Source of the DNA: Anthoceros angustus
Taxonomy: Eukaryota > Streptophyta > Anthocerotopsida > Anthocerotales > Anthocerotaceae
DNA length: 64,000 nucleotides
Direction: 5' to 3'
Assembly: GCA_010909165.1 (NCBI GenBank)
Contig: MU008196.1
Coordinates: 62,001-126,000, forward strand
The position numbers and the translations under genes are program-made. The notes beneath the pieces were generated by a model. The model had not been told where the DNA came from, ran no database searches, and saw only the letters and a list, made by a program, of their open reading frames with translations. Of this stretch, positions 20,051 through 31,282 are shown one piece after another (positions within the stretch are counted from its first letter, which is position 1; each line of letters opens with the position of its first letter).

Positions 20051-23000
20051 TTACCGTCGGCGTTCTCGCTGTATAGACAACAGAATTCCAGCAGCTGATT
20101 CAGGTGTCGCTACCACTGCTCGAGGGGCTACTTTAACCACACCTCCTTGGAGCTCACTAGAAAACTGACATGGCCGATCTTGATATTTGTCCACGACCGG
20201 GACAACAGGAAACAATGGAAGTGGATCTCTCATACTAGCACTGCTTTGCAAGGCCTCAACATCTGCATCCTCATCCCTGGTACATAAGTCCGTTCCTCTG
20301 TAGACACAGAGATCTCTTGGCCTCTTTTGAGACCGCTCATGATTCTGTTCTCCAGATATGCCATGCAGACCAGAAGCTGTATCTGTTGAGGCCTCCGCGT
20401 CAAAACTATCCATTTCTGATTGACACCTGTTCCAGCCTCCCTCTCTGTGTACCCTACTGGGTTCAGACTTATCTCCTGCACTCATGTTCTGTTGTAAGGA
20501 TCTGTGGGCAGTATTTGGTCCCTGCGAGTTTAACCTGTCCACATCTCTTGTCGAGTTCTCCTTGGGCGTAGAACCCATGGATGGTATTTGATACGTTCCA
20601 CACAGCTCGAAATTGGGCCGTGGAACCAGGGGTCTCCCCATTGCAGCCGCTGGAAATATATCTGCATACTCCAACGACTTGGTTACAGAACATTTTGCAT
20701 GATGATTTGGCTGAGGACCTTGAGACATATTGTACCATAAAGACATCGGATCACCTGCAGGCGCAGGTGCTGATGAGCCATAACATGAAGGATGTCTAGA
20801 GGCCCAAGAATAATACCTTGAGCAAGACTCTGAAAACAACTCAGACCATTTATCATAGCCAGAGAGGCCAAAAGACATCATGGACAGATGACCTGGTACA
20901 CTGACCACAGGGCGATATGGCCCATATGCACCTACAAGAGGACCTCCAGAAGGGGCAAAGGATGGAGGATAATGGCACATATATGTTCCTGTCCTGGCAG
21001 ACATGGCTCCCAGCCATGGATTTACGGGAAATGGGGGGTACCCCCAGGCATTTGGTACCTGGGGAAACAAAGCAGATACCTGTGAGACAGATCCTTGACC
21101 AATCCGACCCTGGGTTTCTGTGCTAGTAGATGCAGGACTTTCCTTACAGGAAGGTCCCTTTGCAGTCACAGCCTCTTTCTGCATAACACTGCTTGGGGCT
21201 GCCTTTCTACTTACACGTGATTTATGATAGGTTCCGGCATCATGAATTTTTGCTTTCTCACAGGCTTTCTCTATCGAGTTTGCAGCCACAAAATCACTAC
21301 ATCCTTCAGATACAGTGTAGTCCACACTTGGAGACATGGCCATAAGCTGCTGAACCTGCTCACAATCAGACCGTCCACTAATAAGCAATTTGCAGGGCTG
21401 AAAGCATCTCAAGCAATAACAAGGAACAGCAAGGACGTAGATGCTCAGGTGCCAACCTTAACCAACCGGTGAAGCTCAAAAACCTGGACAGAAAAAATTC
21501 TTTGCTGCCTGTGAACAGAGAGAGAAGCAGGGTATCACGCACAAGATTCAACAGAATCTACACACAGTGTCATCTAGCCTCCGAATCAATGTGTCTTGTC
21601 TCCATCCCTTAGCTCAAGTTGGCAATCGAAGTGTACCCCTTGATATAGCTCCACAGATTGTCAAGGCTAAAGCAGCTCATACTTGAGGTAGAAATGCATG
21701 ACGTAAAATGTGAGATTCAAACCATGGAAACAAAATTTACCTTAGGATAGCTTTCCGGGTTCTCCAGAACTCTTGTTGACCAATGGCCCCAATGACATGT
21801 CTAGGGGAGATCCTGTGAATGGTCATCGAGTCAACCATGGAGGAGTCTGAATCACCACCTGTACCACCAGCAACATATGAAGGTTCCGGAGCTTGTACCC
21901 CATTAACAGTTCTCTGGTGTTCAGAGTCTCCACTGCTTTCGAAACTGTCACTTTTGTATCCTTGTGGATGATGGTGCTTTTCAACATTAGGAGAAGCCTT
22001 GTGGATGGACGAGATATTGTTGAAATGATTGTCCTCTGTGTCAGTGATGCCGTCCTTTGGCAAAACAAGGCCGCTAGACATACCACAATCATGATCCTGA
22101 CCCCTGCCCCTAAAACCATGAAGATCTATGTGGCCAGGCATTGCACATTCGTCATGCATAGCACATCCCACTGCAATCTGTGCAGAAGCTGTAACAGACT
22201 CTTTCCTCAGGTCTTGAAATGAGCCTGGTTCCCGAAAATTGCCAGCTGATATAAGTGATTCATCAGGCCACCTGTCTCGCCGAGGGGACAGCACTTTCCC
22301 AAACACCTCAGGCAGCACCGTTCTGCACGGGCCTGAGTTACAGGCGGTAGAACCATTCAATTCAGAGATTGCCTTGCTTCGCCTCTCTGCACGACTACCA
22401 GTCTTCCCACTGCAGCTTCCAGTAGTGTCTTGCAGATCCTGACACACCAGTCCAGTTGCATCCTCAACATGTTCATCTCCAGCACCTGGCCCAGTCATGC
22501 CACTTACAGCGTTCAAAGAGCCTTCGTGCATGCTCTTCACACCTGTATCCTGAGATAGAGATGCCCCTAATTTGTTTTTGTGGGGCACGGAATATGTTGG
22601 CACAGTGAAATCATCTTCGTTCCTATGCTTCTTGGCGGCTACCAACTTCGGCTGATCAATGGAGTGAGCACCTGATACAACATTCAAAGTTGCAGGTCCT
22701 GGGCTAGGAGCAGAACTATCCACCTGCGAAACGCCAGGAACTCTTTGTAACTCTCCATCACCGTCAACAATGGTACTAGTACTGCTCCCAAGAGATGCGT
22801 GGCCTCCAAACTGTCGTCCCACGTTGGTACCCGTATATGCCAAAGGGGGCGCGACACAGTTTTGAGGATACATGTACCTCCTGTCATAGACCGAGTACTG
22901 CACATGAGGAGTCCACGGTTACAAAGATAACAACAGTGATGCAATAACAACTGCATGTCTTAACTGCTCATTTGGCTACCGGACAAAGATTTAGGTCCTC

Positions 23001-23405
23001 AAACTCGTGACAGCACTAAAGCAGAGATATCAGAACCCTACAATCGACCAACATTTTAAGGTCGAGACATTACTCGTTAACACGCTGGGAAAGTTGTGCT
23101 GCCTACAATCCCTCAAGCTACACTACTAACACAAGAAACGATCTATGAGAAATGGGCAGGTTAATAACCTGAGGAACAATCGGGACGGAGCCCGCCTTCA
23201 GTGCGGAACTGGGAAGGGGGAGGGACGACGACATGAACCTGTGTGAAGGTATCGTGAACTGCTCATACAAAGCCATCTTATTCCGTGGAGGGGCACGGGG
23301 CCCCACTTTGTTGGTCTCCTTGACGTGCAGCCGAGGAAATAAAGCTCCGGTCTCAAGGCCCCCTCCCTTAATGCCATCCCCTGACCCGTCATCCGCCCCT
23401 TTCAT
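20051..23405 (-). CDS. ELF3: EARLY FLOWERING 3, circadian evening complex scaffold (4 coding exons)
   Basis: Exons (minus): 23405-23169, 22897-21741, 21508-21457, 21355-20051. All introns are GT-AG (271, 232 and 101 bp). The joined length is 2751 bases, giving 916 residues. The N-terminal ELF3 block is intact ([20 protein letters not shown] and [15 protein letters not shown], residues about 23-57). The central block spans three exons ([14 protein letters not shown], then [17 protein letters not shown], then VQQLMAMSP, about 450-491). The C terminus has [14 protein letters not shown] and [11 protein letters not shown]. In plants ELF3 bridges ELF4 and LUX in the nucleus, where the complex represses clock and growth genes at dusk. 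The Met at 23405 fits the family start; an in-frame Met at 23447 would add 14 residues. The protein is longer than Arabidopsis ELF3 (about 695 residues), mostly in low-complexity linkers. Confidence 0.96.
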
Positions 23406-23973
23406 CCCACCAGCTGAAAGGGATTTGCTCACCACCTCATCATACATCCTGCTATGGTTCCTTCTCTGCCAACTACCTTCCCACGTCCGCAGGGCCCGAC
23501 GCGGATATCCAACGACGCTTCCATGGACCTACAAGCTCAAACACCCGCAGGCAGCGCCAACGCGTTGCAGAATTGAAGATATTGCATGTCTAAGCATGGT
23601 TGTTAAACATCCCGCGCTGGACCTACAAGCTCGAACACCCGCAAGCAGCGCCAACGCGTTGCACAATTGCAGATATTTTCAATGTCTCAGCATGGTTGTT
23701 AAGCATTCCGCGCTCGATCGGCACTTGGATGGGGTGCCTACAGGAGGGAGTGGATGCCCTTGGTGCTAGCAGCTTAGGCACACCTACATACAAGTTGTCA
23801 AGTACCAAGACCAAGTTAAGTTCATGTTTATTAAAAATGTCTCGCGCTGAAGTACCATGATTGGAAAATTCCATCAAAGTCTACTATAATGGACTTTCCT
23901 TCAGCTGCCAATGCAAACTTGACTAAACTGGTCTTGGGGACATGGGGTTTGCCAGTTAAGTTTGCTGTCCGTC
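23406..23973. promoter_or_regulatory. shared ELF3/XPC divergent promoter region with a tandem repeat
   Basis: The 568 bases between the two start codons must hold both 5' UTRs and promoters. Within them a unit of about 100 bp is repeated at about 23522-23620 and 23622-23720. Both copies contain GACCTACAAGCTC(A/G)AACACC, then GCAGCGCCAACGCGTTGCA and AGCATGGTTGTTAA. GCGTTGCA/GCGTTGCAC elements are thus present twice. No certain TATA box was picked out. Confidence 0.55.
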
Positions 23974-26900
23974 ATGGTGGACCCTGATAGCGCGCTGCGT
24001 CACTGCAGCCCCATCTCGACGCCAGAGCCACAGGACGGAGGATGTTTCCGACCAAATCAGCTGCTGGGGAGCGAGACTGACTGCCGGACTCATGATACGT
24101 GCGACAAGCCCAGCGATGAGGAGTTTGAGTGGGAAGAGGATGAAAGTGACACAGCACCTGAAAAGTCGTCTCGTCACCATTTGGAGCCCACTGAGAAGAT
24201 CTCTGCCTGGAATGGGCACGTTGAGGTGCCTGTGGAGGGATGTCGGCAGTTATCGGCATCAAAGCCAACGCCCAGGAGAGCTATGGCCAAAGATAAGGTA
24301 ATTCAACATCGCTCTTTTGAGTACCAGAACTTACATACATGAATATCTAATCAGGTTTCGCTTTTGCTCTGCAGGAGTTGTGCCTGTTGGTGCACAAGGC
24401 TCACCTCCTCTGCCTGCTGGCCAGGGGGCGGCTTGTGGATGCTGCATGCTCGGATCCTCTCTTACAGGTGGGCTTGATTTTGTGTCATTGAATGGCGACT
24501 GATTTTTGTTTTAGCACATTTTTTTTCTCTAAAATGTATCCTTGTTTCGTGAGATATGATAGCCTCGGTCTTCTGCTTATGAGCACGTATTTCTTGCAGG
24601 CGTCTCTGCTGTCCATTGTTCCCCGCAATCTTATTCCAACCATCGTTGCTGATCTTGTCAGTGTGAAGTGGGTGTCGCCTCTTGTAACCTGGGTGAGCAG
24701 TTGTTTAAGTGCAACGATGTTGTTGGGTAGAGGAGGTTCCCTTTGTCACGTTTCCCCTTTATGTGATGAAGCGTTGAGAAGTATGTCGTCTGGTTTCCAA
24801 CCCAAGTTTTACAACGTTGTCAGGGGCGTGACCGCTTTGTTGGTTGTGTCCAGTTTCGGAACAATTTCCAGGTTCTCTCAACAGAAGAGAATAAGCTGGA
24901 CGGCAAGGAAGGTTTCATTTCAAAGTTGAGAGGATCCTTTGCTGAACGAGCTGGCACTGCAGAGGAGGTACTCTCTTTTGGCTCAAACACAGTTGTCTTT
25001 GATATGGCTACACGGACAGGTTGACACCTGTCATTTTCATATTGCGTCTGTGACACTAGCAGCATCGCGGGTGGACTAGGTCACATGACATGCTACTTTG
25101 GTCATATCGTTCTGATGTGCTCTTTGTCTTTATTTCTGAGTTTCATTTCGAAAACTTGTATGGGCACTCTCTAGATACAATTTGCTGATCTCACGAGTCC
25201 ATGCAGGTTGCGGCGCTATCTGTTGCACTGTTCCGCTGCCTAGGATTCACTACCAGGTGCTGCTACAATCATGTTCTGGAAAGCTGGGTCACTTTACAGC
25301 CAGCATCACTTGTTCCTTTCCGCCTACTTTGTTTGGGTTCCCTCATCTGATTTTTTGGCAACTGACTTTGGCTTGGAATCAGTCAGGTATGTCTCTGTCT
25401 TAGATGTAGGGCCTTTGAAGCCTGATGCAGAATTCCTAGATGCTACTCTGGACTGGAAACCACGGAAGTGTGATCCAGAAGGGTTTTGGCCTGTCATCAA
25501 TGACACACATGCTCAACTAGCAAGCCTTGCACAGGCACTTGCTCAGTCTACCTCCGAACGCTCTTTGGGTGATAATGAATCAGAGCCAATTGAGATGGAT
25601 CACCTCCGTCAGACTAGCTTGACACAAAACAGTCAGCAGAGTCATGGCATTTGCAGGCAGGGGCAATTAAAACTTGGTGGACACAGAAATGTTAATAGAT
25701 TGAGTGAGCAATGCATTAGAGCTCAGGCCCCAAATACTCTTGGAAAGGCCATATTGAAAGCTGAAACAGATTTCCAGGGGATTCAATCGCATTTTGAAAA
25801 TGTTGCCAGTTCTTCTTCAGTGGAATCTCAGCCTGGAAGAGAGAATGCAAATACGAAAGGGCATATTGAATTTGAGCGTGATTTGGCACTGGCCATGAGC
25901 GCAACAGCTGCTGTTGCTGAGCTGTCTAAGCCAGTGAGTGAATTGCCTCCATTCGCGGGTGAACCACTGAAGCAAGGGTCTGGCCTTAGTGTATCTTCAG
26001 GTAGACGACCAGGTTTATGCTCGCTTTTTAGTAACCGCAAGAAAGGAACACCTGGGAATCAGAATTTAAGTGTAAGTGGGTCTACTTGGTCACGAAACAT
26101 GGGACCACTACTACATTGGGCTGAGATTTTTTGCGGCAATGAAGGGGTTGCAGGGAGATGGGTACACGTTGATGCTGGGAAAGGAATAGTTGATGGTATT
26201 AATAAGGTCAGAGCAGCTGCTGTGGCGTGCCGTTTACCCCTTCGGTATGTGGTTGCTTTTGCTGGATTTGGAGCTAAAGATGTGACTAAGAGGTAATCTA
26301 GCTTGGGGTTTGTGACAAGCTGTGTGCTTGTCAAGCTTATCAGCAATCTGCAGACAGTCACATGCTTGCCTTTTCGCTCACTGTCTCATTATCTTGCAGG
26401 TATGTGTCATTATGGTCTCTGGTTATGCCTCTGCGAGTGGATGAAAAGTGGTTGGATGTGAGCTTTCGCCCATTAAAGTGTCTTGAAGCAGCAGCCACTA
26501 GCTGCTGTTTTAACCAGCAGGTAGCGGGGGCAGCAACAACAAGATATTGTTTGGACCAGAGCACAGGTGTCAAGGCAAGTCCAAATGGCATGCCCTCCAG
26601 TAAGGCAAATGGGCTTCCTGATACAAATTTCGTTTCAGCTGGACCTCATCAAACAGATTGTACCAGTCCTTGTCAGCAACCACCGAAGTGTGATTCTGCA
26701 GATGGAGAGTTGCATGAGGTAGGCTTTAGGAGAGATTTGGCAGATCGTGGTGTTGTGGAGGATATTGAACTGGAGACAAGAGTACTCATGGAACCATTAC
26801 CAACCAGACAGCAGGTATTACTGTCCTGCCTTCTCACGGAATCACCTTACTCTTGCTTGCTTTATGCTACCTCACTTTAAGTTGACCAGGTGTACAAGAA

Positions 26901-27862
26901 CCATCATCTGTATGTGTTGGAAAAATGGCTCACAAAGTACCAGGCACTTTATCCAAAAGGTCCAGTACTGGGTTACTGTGCCGGACAACCTGTTTATCCA
27001 CGGTCTTGTGTTAAGACATTGCATACCGCTGAACATTGGCTTAGAGAGTGCAGGAGTGTGGTACCTGGTGAAGCACCTTATAAGGTCTTGTTCCTTTCAT
27101 TTTCATCTATGGATGGCTTGGTTGACGAAAGAGACCAGGAAGATTGACACCTTTGTGCAAGCAGGTGGTGGCCAGATCTCATTTAGCTGGGAAAGAGAAG
27201 AGCAGTGAGATGGCTGAATGTACTGTATCACTGTTTGGTAGATGGCAAACTGAGTGTTGGAGTCCACCCCCAGCAGCAAATGGAGTGGTGCCCAAGGTCG
27301 GGATTTACATGCATGAGATTGTGTGTCTCCTTGTGTTTACTGGATCACATCCCTTTGAAGGCACATTGTAATCCTTCACCTAGTCTCTAATGTGCACTCC
27401 ATGCAGAACGATCGAGGGCAAATTGATGTGTGGTCAGAAAAGTGCCTTCCTTCAGGAACTGTCCATCTCCGATATCCTCGTCTTGTGCCAGTGGCTCGAA
27501 GGCTTGGAGTGGATTATGCCCCTGCTTTTGTTGGGTTTGAAATACACAAGGGCCGGTCTCTGCCCAAGTTTGATGGTATCGTAGTGTGCAAAGAGTTCCA
27601 GGCAACTCTTCTTGAAGTAAGTAGGCGTCTCTTGAAGTGTAATCCTTTGGCTTATTTCTTGTCCTATGCACCACCTTTTCAGCACTTATTGATGCTCTTA
27701 ACGTCTTTGATCTTGCAGGCATATTGCGAGGAAGAGAGGCTACGAGCAGATGCCTTGGGAGGGAGGCTAGAAGAACAGGCCATTCTCCGATGGAGGCAAC
27801 TTTTGAGGTCAGTGGCAACTCGCAAGCGCTTACGATCTACTTACCTCAGGGGACAGCTGTAG
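23974..27862 (+). CDS. RAD4: XPC/RAD4 nucleotide excision repair damage sensor (11 exons)
   Basis: Exons: 23974-24297, 24375-24467, 24600-24692, 24854-24967, 25207-25256, 25387-26292, 26400-26814, 26890-27084, 27165-27296, 27407-27616, 27719-27862. All introns are GT-AG (75-239 bp). The joined length of 2676 bases gives 891 residues without a frame break. Rad4-type transglutaminase-fold pieces: LVHKAHLLCLLARGRLVD (about 110), AALSVALFRCLGFTTR (about 210) and HWAEIFCGNEG (from 468). BHD1 follows (about 648-725, with VYKNHHLYVLEKWL and PKGPVLGYC), then BHD2 (DVWSEKCLPSGTVHL, about 780) and BHD3 (GVDYAPAFVGFEI and DGIVVCKEFQATLL). In the family it binds helix-distorting lesions in the nucleus with RAD23 and opens repair. 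The acidic N terminus (DEEFEWEEDES) is usual. The start is the first ATG in frame. Confidence 0.96.
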
Positions 27863-27932
27863 GGAAAAGTCGCAGTGTTGTATGATATGCCATGCGAGAG
27901 GCGACATTGTTTTGCCCATGATCTTAAAGACG

Positions 27933-27938
27933 AATAAA
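27933..27938 (+). terminator. XPC/RAD4 polyadenylation signal
   Basis: AATAAA lies 70 bases after the stop codon. Gypsy integrase sequence begins only about 10 bases further on. Confidence 0.6.
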
Positions 27939-27946
27939 CTCATCAT

Positions 27947-28005
27947 CTTTGGGACACTTTGGAGTCAAAAGGACTCATCACATGCTGAAAACAGCTTTGA
28001 GGGCT
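27947..28005 (+). pseudogene. gypsy integrase zinc-domain fragment abutting the XPC 3' end
   Basis: The plus strand encodes LGHFGVKRTHHMLKTA, nearly the same as the gypsy-1 integrase segment at about 11095. It breaks off after about 55 bases into unrelated sequence. It is a truncated remnant of the methyltransferase-bearing family on the plus strand, opposite to the adjacent gypsy-3 fragment. Confidence 0.75.
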
Positions 28006-28370
28006 CTAGTCGCTAGTGGGCTTTGAGAGTGAAGAGTTGCATCCGCAAAATAGTGGCTCTGCATCCGCCAAATGGTGCTCTTGACGTCGTCTGTCATTGA
28101 ACTCCTAAATGCAAAACTTTTTCGGATGTAGGAGCAAATTAATCCCCTTGATAATGTGAGACTCCAAGTCAAAACATCATCATTAATAGGATTACACATG
28201 AACGCACCTCATGTAGCGAATTGTGCACAAAACCAATCTTATCCGGGAACCTCTGGAAACGAATTGTGCACAAAACCAATCTTATCCGGGAACCTCTTCC
28301 AGAGATAGCTGAACACAAAACATATAGCATCCCGTATTGCACCGATCACAAAGAAGCATCACATCATCAC
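28006..28370. repeat. non-coding stretch with a 43-bp direct repeat
   Basis: GAATTGTGCACAAAACCAAT with the following ATCCGGGAACCTCT occurs at about 28219 and 28262. The whole stretch recurs at 29410-29740. No coding sequence was recognised. Confidence 0.7.
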
Positions 28371-29043
28371 CGTAGATACGTCCACAAACCTAACACTCTA
28401 AGTCTTTGGATGGATGTCACATTGTATACCGCAGTTGAGAGTCCAAATTGGGTAAGTGGCATGGTGCGCAGTTCTTGAGGTGATCTTTGGCCATCAGATC
28501 CTTCAAGCTCAAGCACTTCATCTTTGCCCACTCGCACGACCTGCAAGATGACTCTACTGGTGGATACCTCCAAGGTGTTGGCTAGCTTCCGATGCAGGTA
28601 GACATAGTCTCCAACTTTGGACTTGCGCTCTTTGAGTTTCCATGTCTCTCTTCTTATGTAAGCATAGTGCAGTTGATCCATGGTTGCGCTATGGCAAGGT
28701 TCTCCATTGCCATAGGCATGATCCGTCTAAAAAGCTCTGCCTGCCTTTTCAGGTCTCCATACACCCTTGCCCATAAGTGTGCGGTAGCCTCAGTGTGCCC
28801 TGTCTTACCACAGGCCCTGCATACTTCCTTCTCTTTCGCTTCATCGATGGTGCTCACACTCAAATGCTTTGTGCGGCCCCCTACGCCGCAAACATTTCAC
28901 CAGCGTTTTGGCAGTTGCAGCGCTATTGGCTATTTGCTCTTTCGATGGTGAGTTTCTTCGTTGAACATGCACTTGGGTCTGCTCACGGTATGGAGCTCTC
29001 CCTTCAGGCTTCTGTGAGCTCGAAGCATTTTGATGTCCTCTAG
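28371..29043 (-). pseudogene. gypsy-3 fragment: gag zinc knuckles fused by deletion to the integrase tail
   Basis: On the minus strand gag knuckles appear first (LRRRGPHKAFEC, then CRACGKTGHTEATAH). They run without a break into HLWARVYGDLKRQAEL, RIMPMAMENLAIAQ, KVGDYVYL and SRVILQVVRVGKDEVLELEG. In gypsy-1 these two parts are more than 5 kb apart even without copia-A. An internal deletion therefore removed protease, methyltransferase, RT, RNase H and the integrase core. No PHD finger was found after the tail. Copia-B is inserted at its gag end (TCTAG at 29039-29043). Confidence 0.85.
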
Positions 29044-29212
29044 TGTAAAAGTGCAGGGAGCAATTTTGTAATTCAGAAAAGAACTCAAATTAAAATTGTG
29101 TACAAAACTGTGAATGTGTTTAACTTATATATTGAACCCTAATGACGTTTCATTTGGGCATTTAACCTAACCCTAATATTGCTTAGACTAGGTGCTAGCT
29201 TTACTCCCAACA
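29044..29212 (-). repeat. copia-B 3' LTR
   Basis: The LTR runs from TGTAAAAGTGCAGGGAG to TTTACTCCCAACA. A purine-rich minus-strand tract (reverse of CTCCCTCTC) abuts it at 29213-29221. Confidence 0.93.
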
Positions 29213-29404
29213 CTCCCTCTCAAGCAACACTAGGTCTAAGGTAGGTATAGCAGACTCCCGCGCATCATCGTCACGGAACGGGATTCTTCAGCTTCCAACG
29301 GGCTCAAAGTTACGCCTAAACCCCAGCGCTCAAGACCGGCTGGTCGTACATTACGCTGGGTTTAGCGGCCGCCATTTACGCTCACAACTCCCTTGTTGCC
29401 ATCA

Positions 29405-30351
29405 AACCAAGTCACATCCGCCAAATGGTGCTCTTGACGTCGTCATTGAACTCCTAAATGCAAAACTTTTCGGATGTAGGAGCAAATTAATCCCTTGATA
29501 ATGTGAGACTCCAAGTCAAAACATCATCATTAATAGGATTACACATGAACGCACCTCATGTAGCGAATTGTGCACAAAACCAATCTTATCCGGGAACCTC
29601 TGGAAGATTGTGCACAAAACCAATCTTATCCGGGAACCTCTTCGAGGAGATAGCTGAACACAAAACATATAGCATCCGTGTGCAGATCACAAAGAAGCAT
29701 CACATCATCACCGTAGATACGTCCACAAACCTAACACTCTAAGTCTTTGGATGGATGTCACATTGTATACCGCAGTTGAGAGTCCAAATTGGGTAAGTGG
29801 CATGGTGCGATTCTTGAGGTGATCTTTGGCCATCGATCCTTCAAGCTCAAGCACTTCATCTTTGCCCACTCGCCGCGACTGCAGATGACTCTTTGGTGGA
29901 TACCTCCAAGGTGTTGGCTAGCTTCCGGCGTGTAGACATAGTCTCCAACTTTGGACTTGCGCTCTTTGAGTTTCCATGTCTCTCTTCTTATGTAAGCATA
30001 GTGCGGTTGATCCATGGTTGCGCTATGGCAAGGTTCTCCATTGCCATAGGCATGATCCGCCTAAAAGCTACGCAGCCTTTTCGGTCTCCATACACCCTTG
30101 CCCATAAGTGTGCGGTAGCCTCGGTGTGCCTGTCTTCCACAGCCCCATACTTCCTTCTCTTTCGCTTCATCGATGGTGCTCACACTCAAATGCTTTGTGC
30201 GGCCCCCTACGCCGCAAACATTTCACCTTTTGGGTTCTGCTTATTGGCTATTTCTTTCGATGGTGAGTTTCTTCGTTGAACATGCACTTGGGTCGCTCAC
30301 GGTATGGAGCTCTCCCTTGTTCATGAGCTCAAGCATTTTGATGTCCTCTAG
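29405..30351 (-). repeat. second, damaged copy of the copia-B/gypsy-3 junction flank
   Basis: It repeats 28063-29043 (gypsy-3 integrase tail, knuckles and TCTAG) with many short deletions, for example CTTTTCGGA for CTTTTTCGGA. The stretch 29213-29404 is likewise repeated after the second LTR copy, at 30520-30712. Confidence 0.9.
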
Positions 30352-30519
30352 TGTAAAAGTGCAGGGAGCAATTTTGTAATTCAGAAAAGAACTCAAATTA
30401 AAATTGTGTACAAAACTGTGAATGTGTTTAACTTATATATTGAACCCTAATGACGTTTCATTTGGGCATTTAACCTAACCTAATATTGCTTAGACTAGGT
30501 GCTAGCTTTACTCCCAACA
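30352..30519 (-). repeat. second copy of the copia-B 3' LTR
   Basis: It is nearly the same as 29044-29212, one base shorter, and is also preceded by TCTAG (30347-30351). It belongs to the duplicated junction and is not an independent insertion. Confidence 0.9.
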
Positions 30520-30728
30520 CTCCTCTCAAGCAACACTAGGTCTAAGGTAGGTATATGAACTCCGCATCATCGTCGAGCAGGTTGAACGGGCTCAAAGTTA
30601 CGCCTAAACCCCAGGCTCAAAGAGGTGGCTAGGTCGTACATTCTGTTGGGTTTAGCGGCCGCCATTACGCTCACAACTCCCTTGTTGCCATCAAACCAAG
30701 CTGTCACACCCGCCATCGTTGGGAAGAG

Positions 30729-31245
30729 ATGCGGTCTTGCGGAAGATTCTTGAACCACCGAAGGTTGAGGAGGCAGCCCGAGGATGCATCACCCACGAGA
30801 AGAAGTCCGGGTGGCGCCATGGGTGAGGTGCGGATCTGGAGGAAGCAGCACGACTTTCAGCAGTTCTCCAAGTCTGGTCCTCTCCGAGGGACTCGAGGCC
30901 CAGAACACAGGACTGAACCCCGGCAGCCGACTCCGTTTTGGGTGGCTTTGCACCGCCTAGTCGCCCAGCTTAGATTGGCGACAGACAGGATCAAGGAGCT
31001 TGAGGGCATCATTGCGGTGGGAGGCCATCCCGAGACGACGGGCGGGGATGTGAAGCGTGCAGCAGGGGGCTGTGCAAGAAGATTAAGTACTAAGGTAAGC
31101 TTCATCCTTCTTGCAGCGCAATGTTCACTCCCTCTGTCTCCCCAAGTACTAACGCACAGCAGCTGACCTAACGGTGTGTGGGGCTTGTGCAGTTATCATG
31201 TGTCCACGAAGGAGTCGCAGACACAATCCATCAATACCTAAGGAA
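30729..31245 (+). other. plus-strand coding-like stretch inside copia-B with splice-like sites
   Basis: A 145-residue open stretch reads RIWRKQHDFQQFSK, TPFWVALHRLVAQLRLATDR and IKELEGIIAVGG. It reaches ACTAAGGTAAGC (a good 5' splice site, about 31090). A TTGTGCAG acceptor-like site (about 31194) is followed by LSCVHEGVADTIHQYL and a Pro-rich end. This is opposite to the element and lies between its RNase H end and 3' LTR. It could be a captured piece of a host gene. I do not recognise the family, and it may be chance. Confidence 0.35.
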
Positions 31246-31282
31246 CCTACGGGTTCCCGCCCCACCTCCCACAGATAAGTCA

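Noticed and set aside
30352-30519. An independent solo LTR of copia-B
   Set aside because: Its flanks, including the TCTAG and gypsy-3 sequence, are the same as at 29044, so it is part of a duplicated segment.
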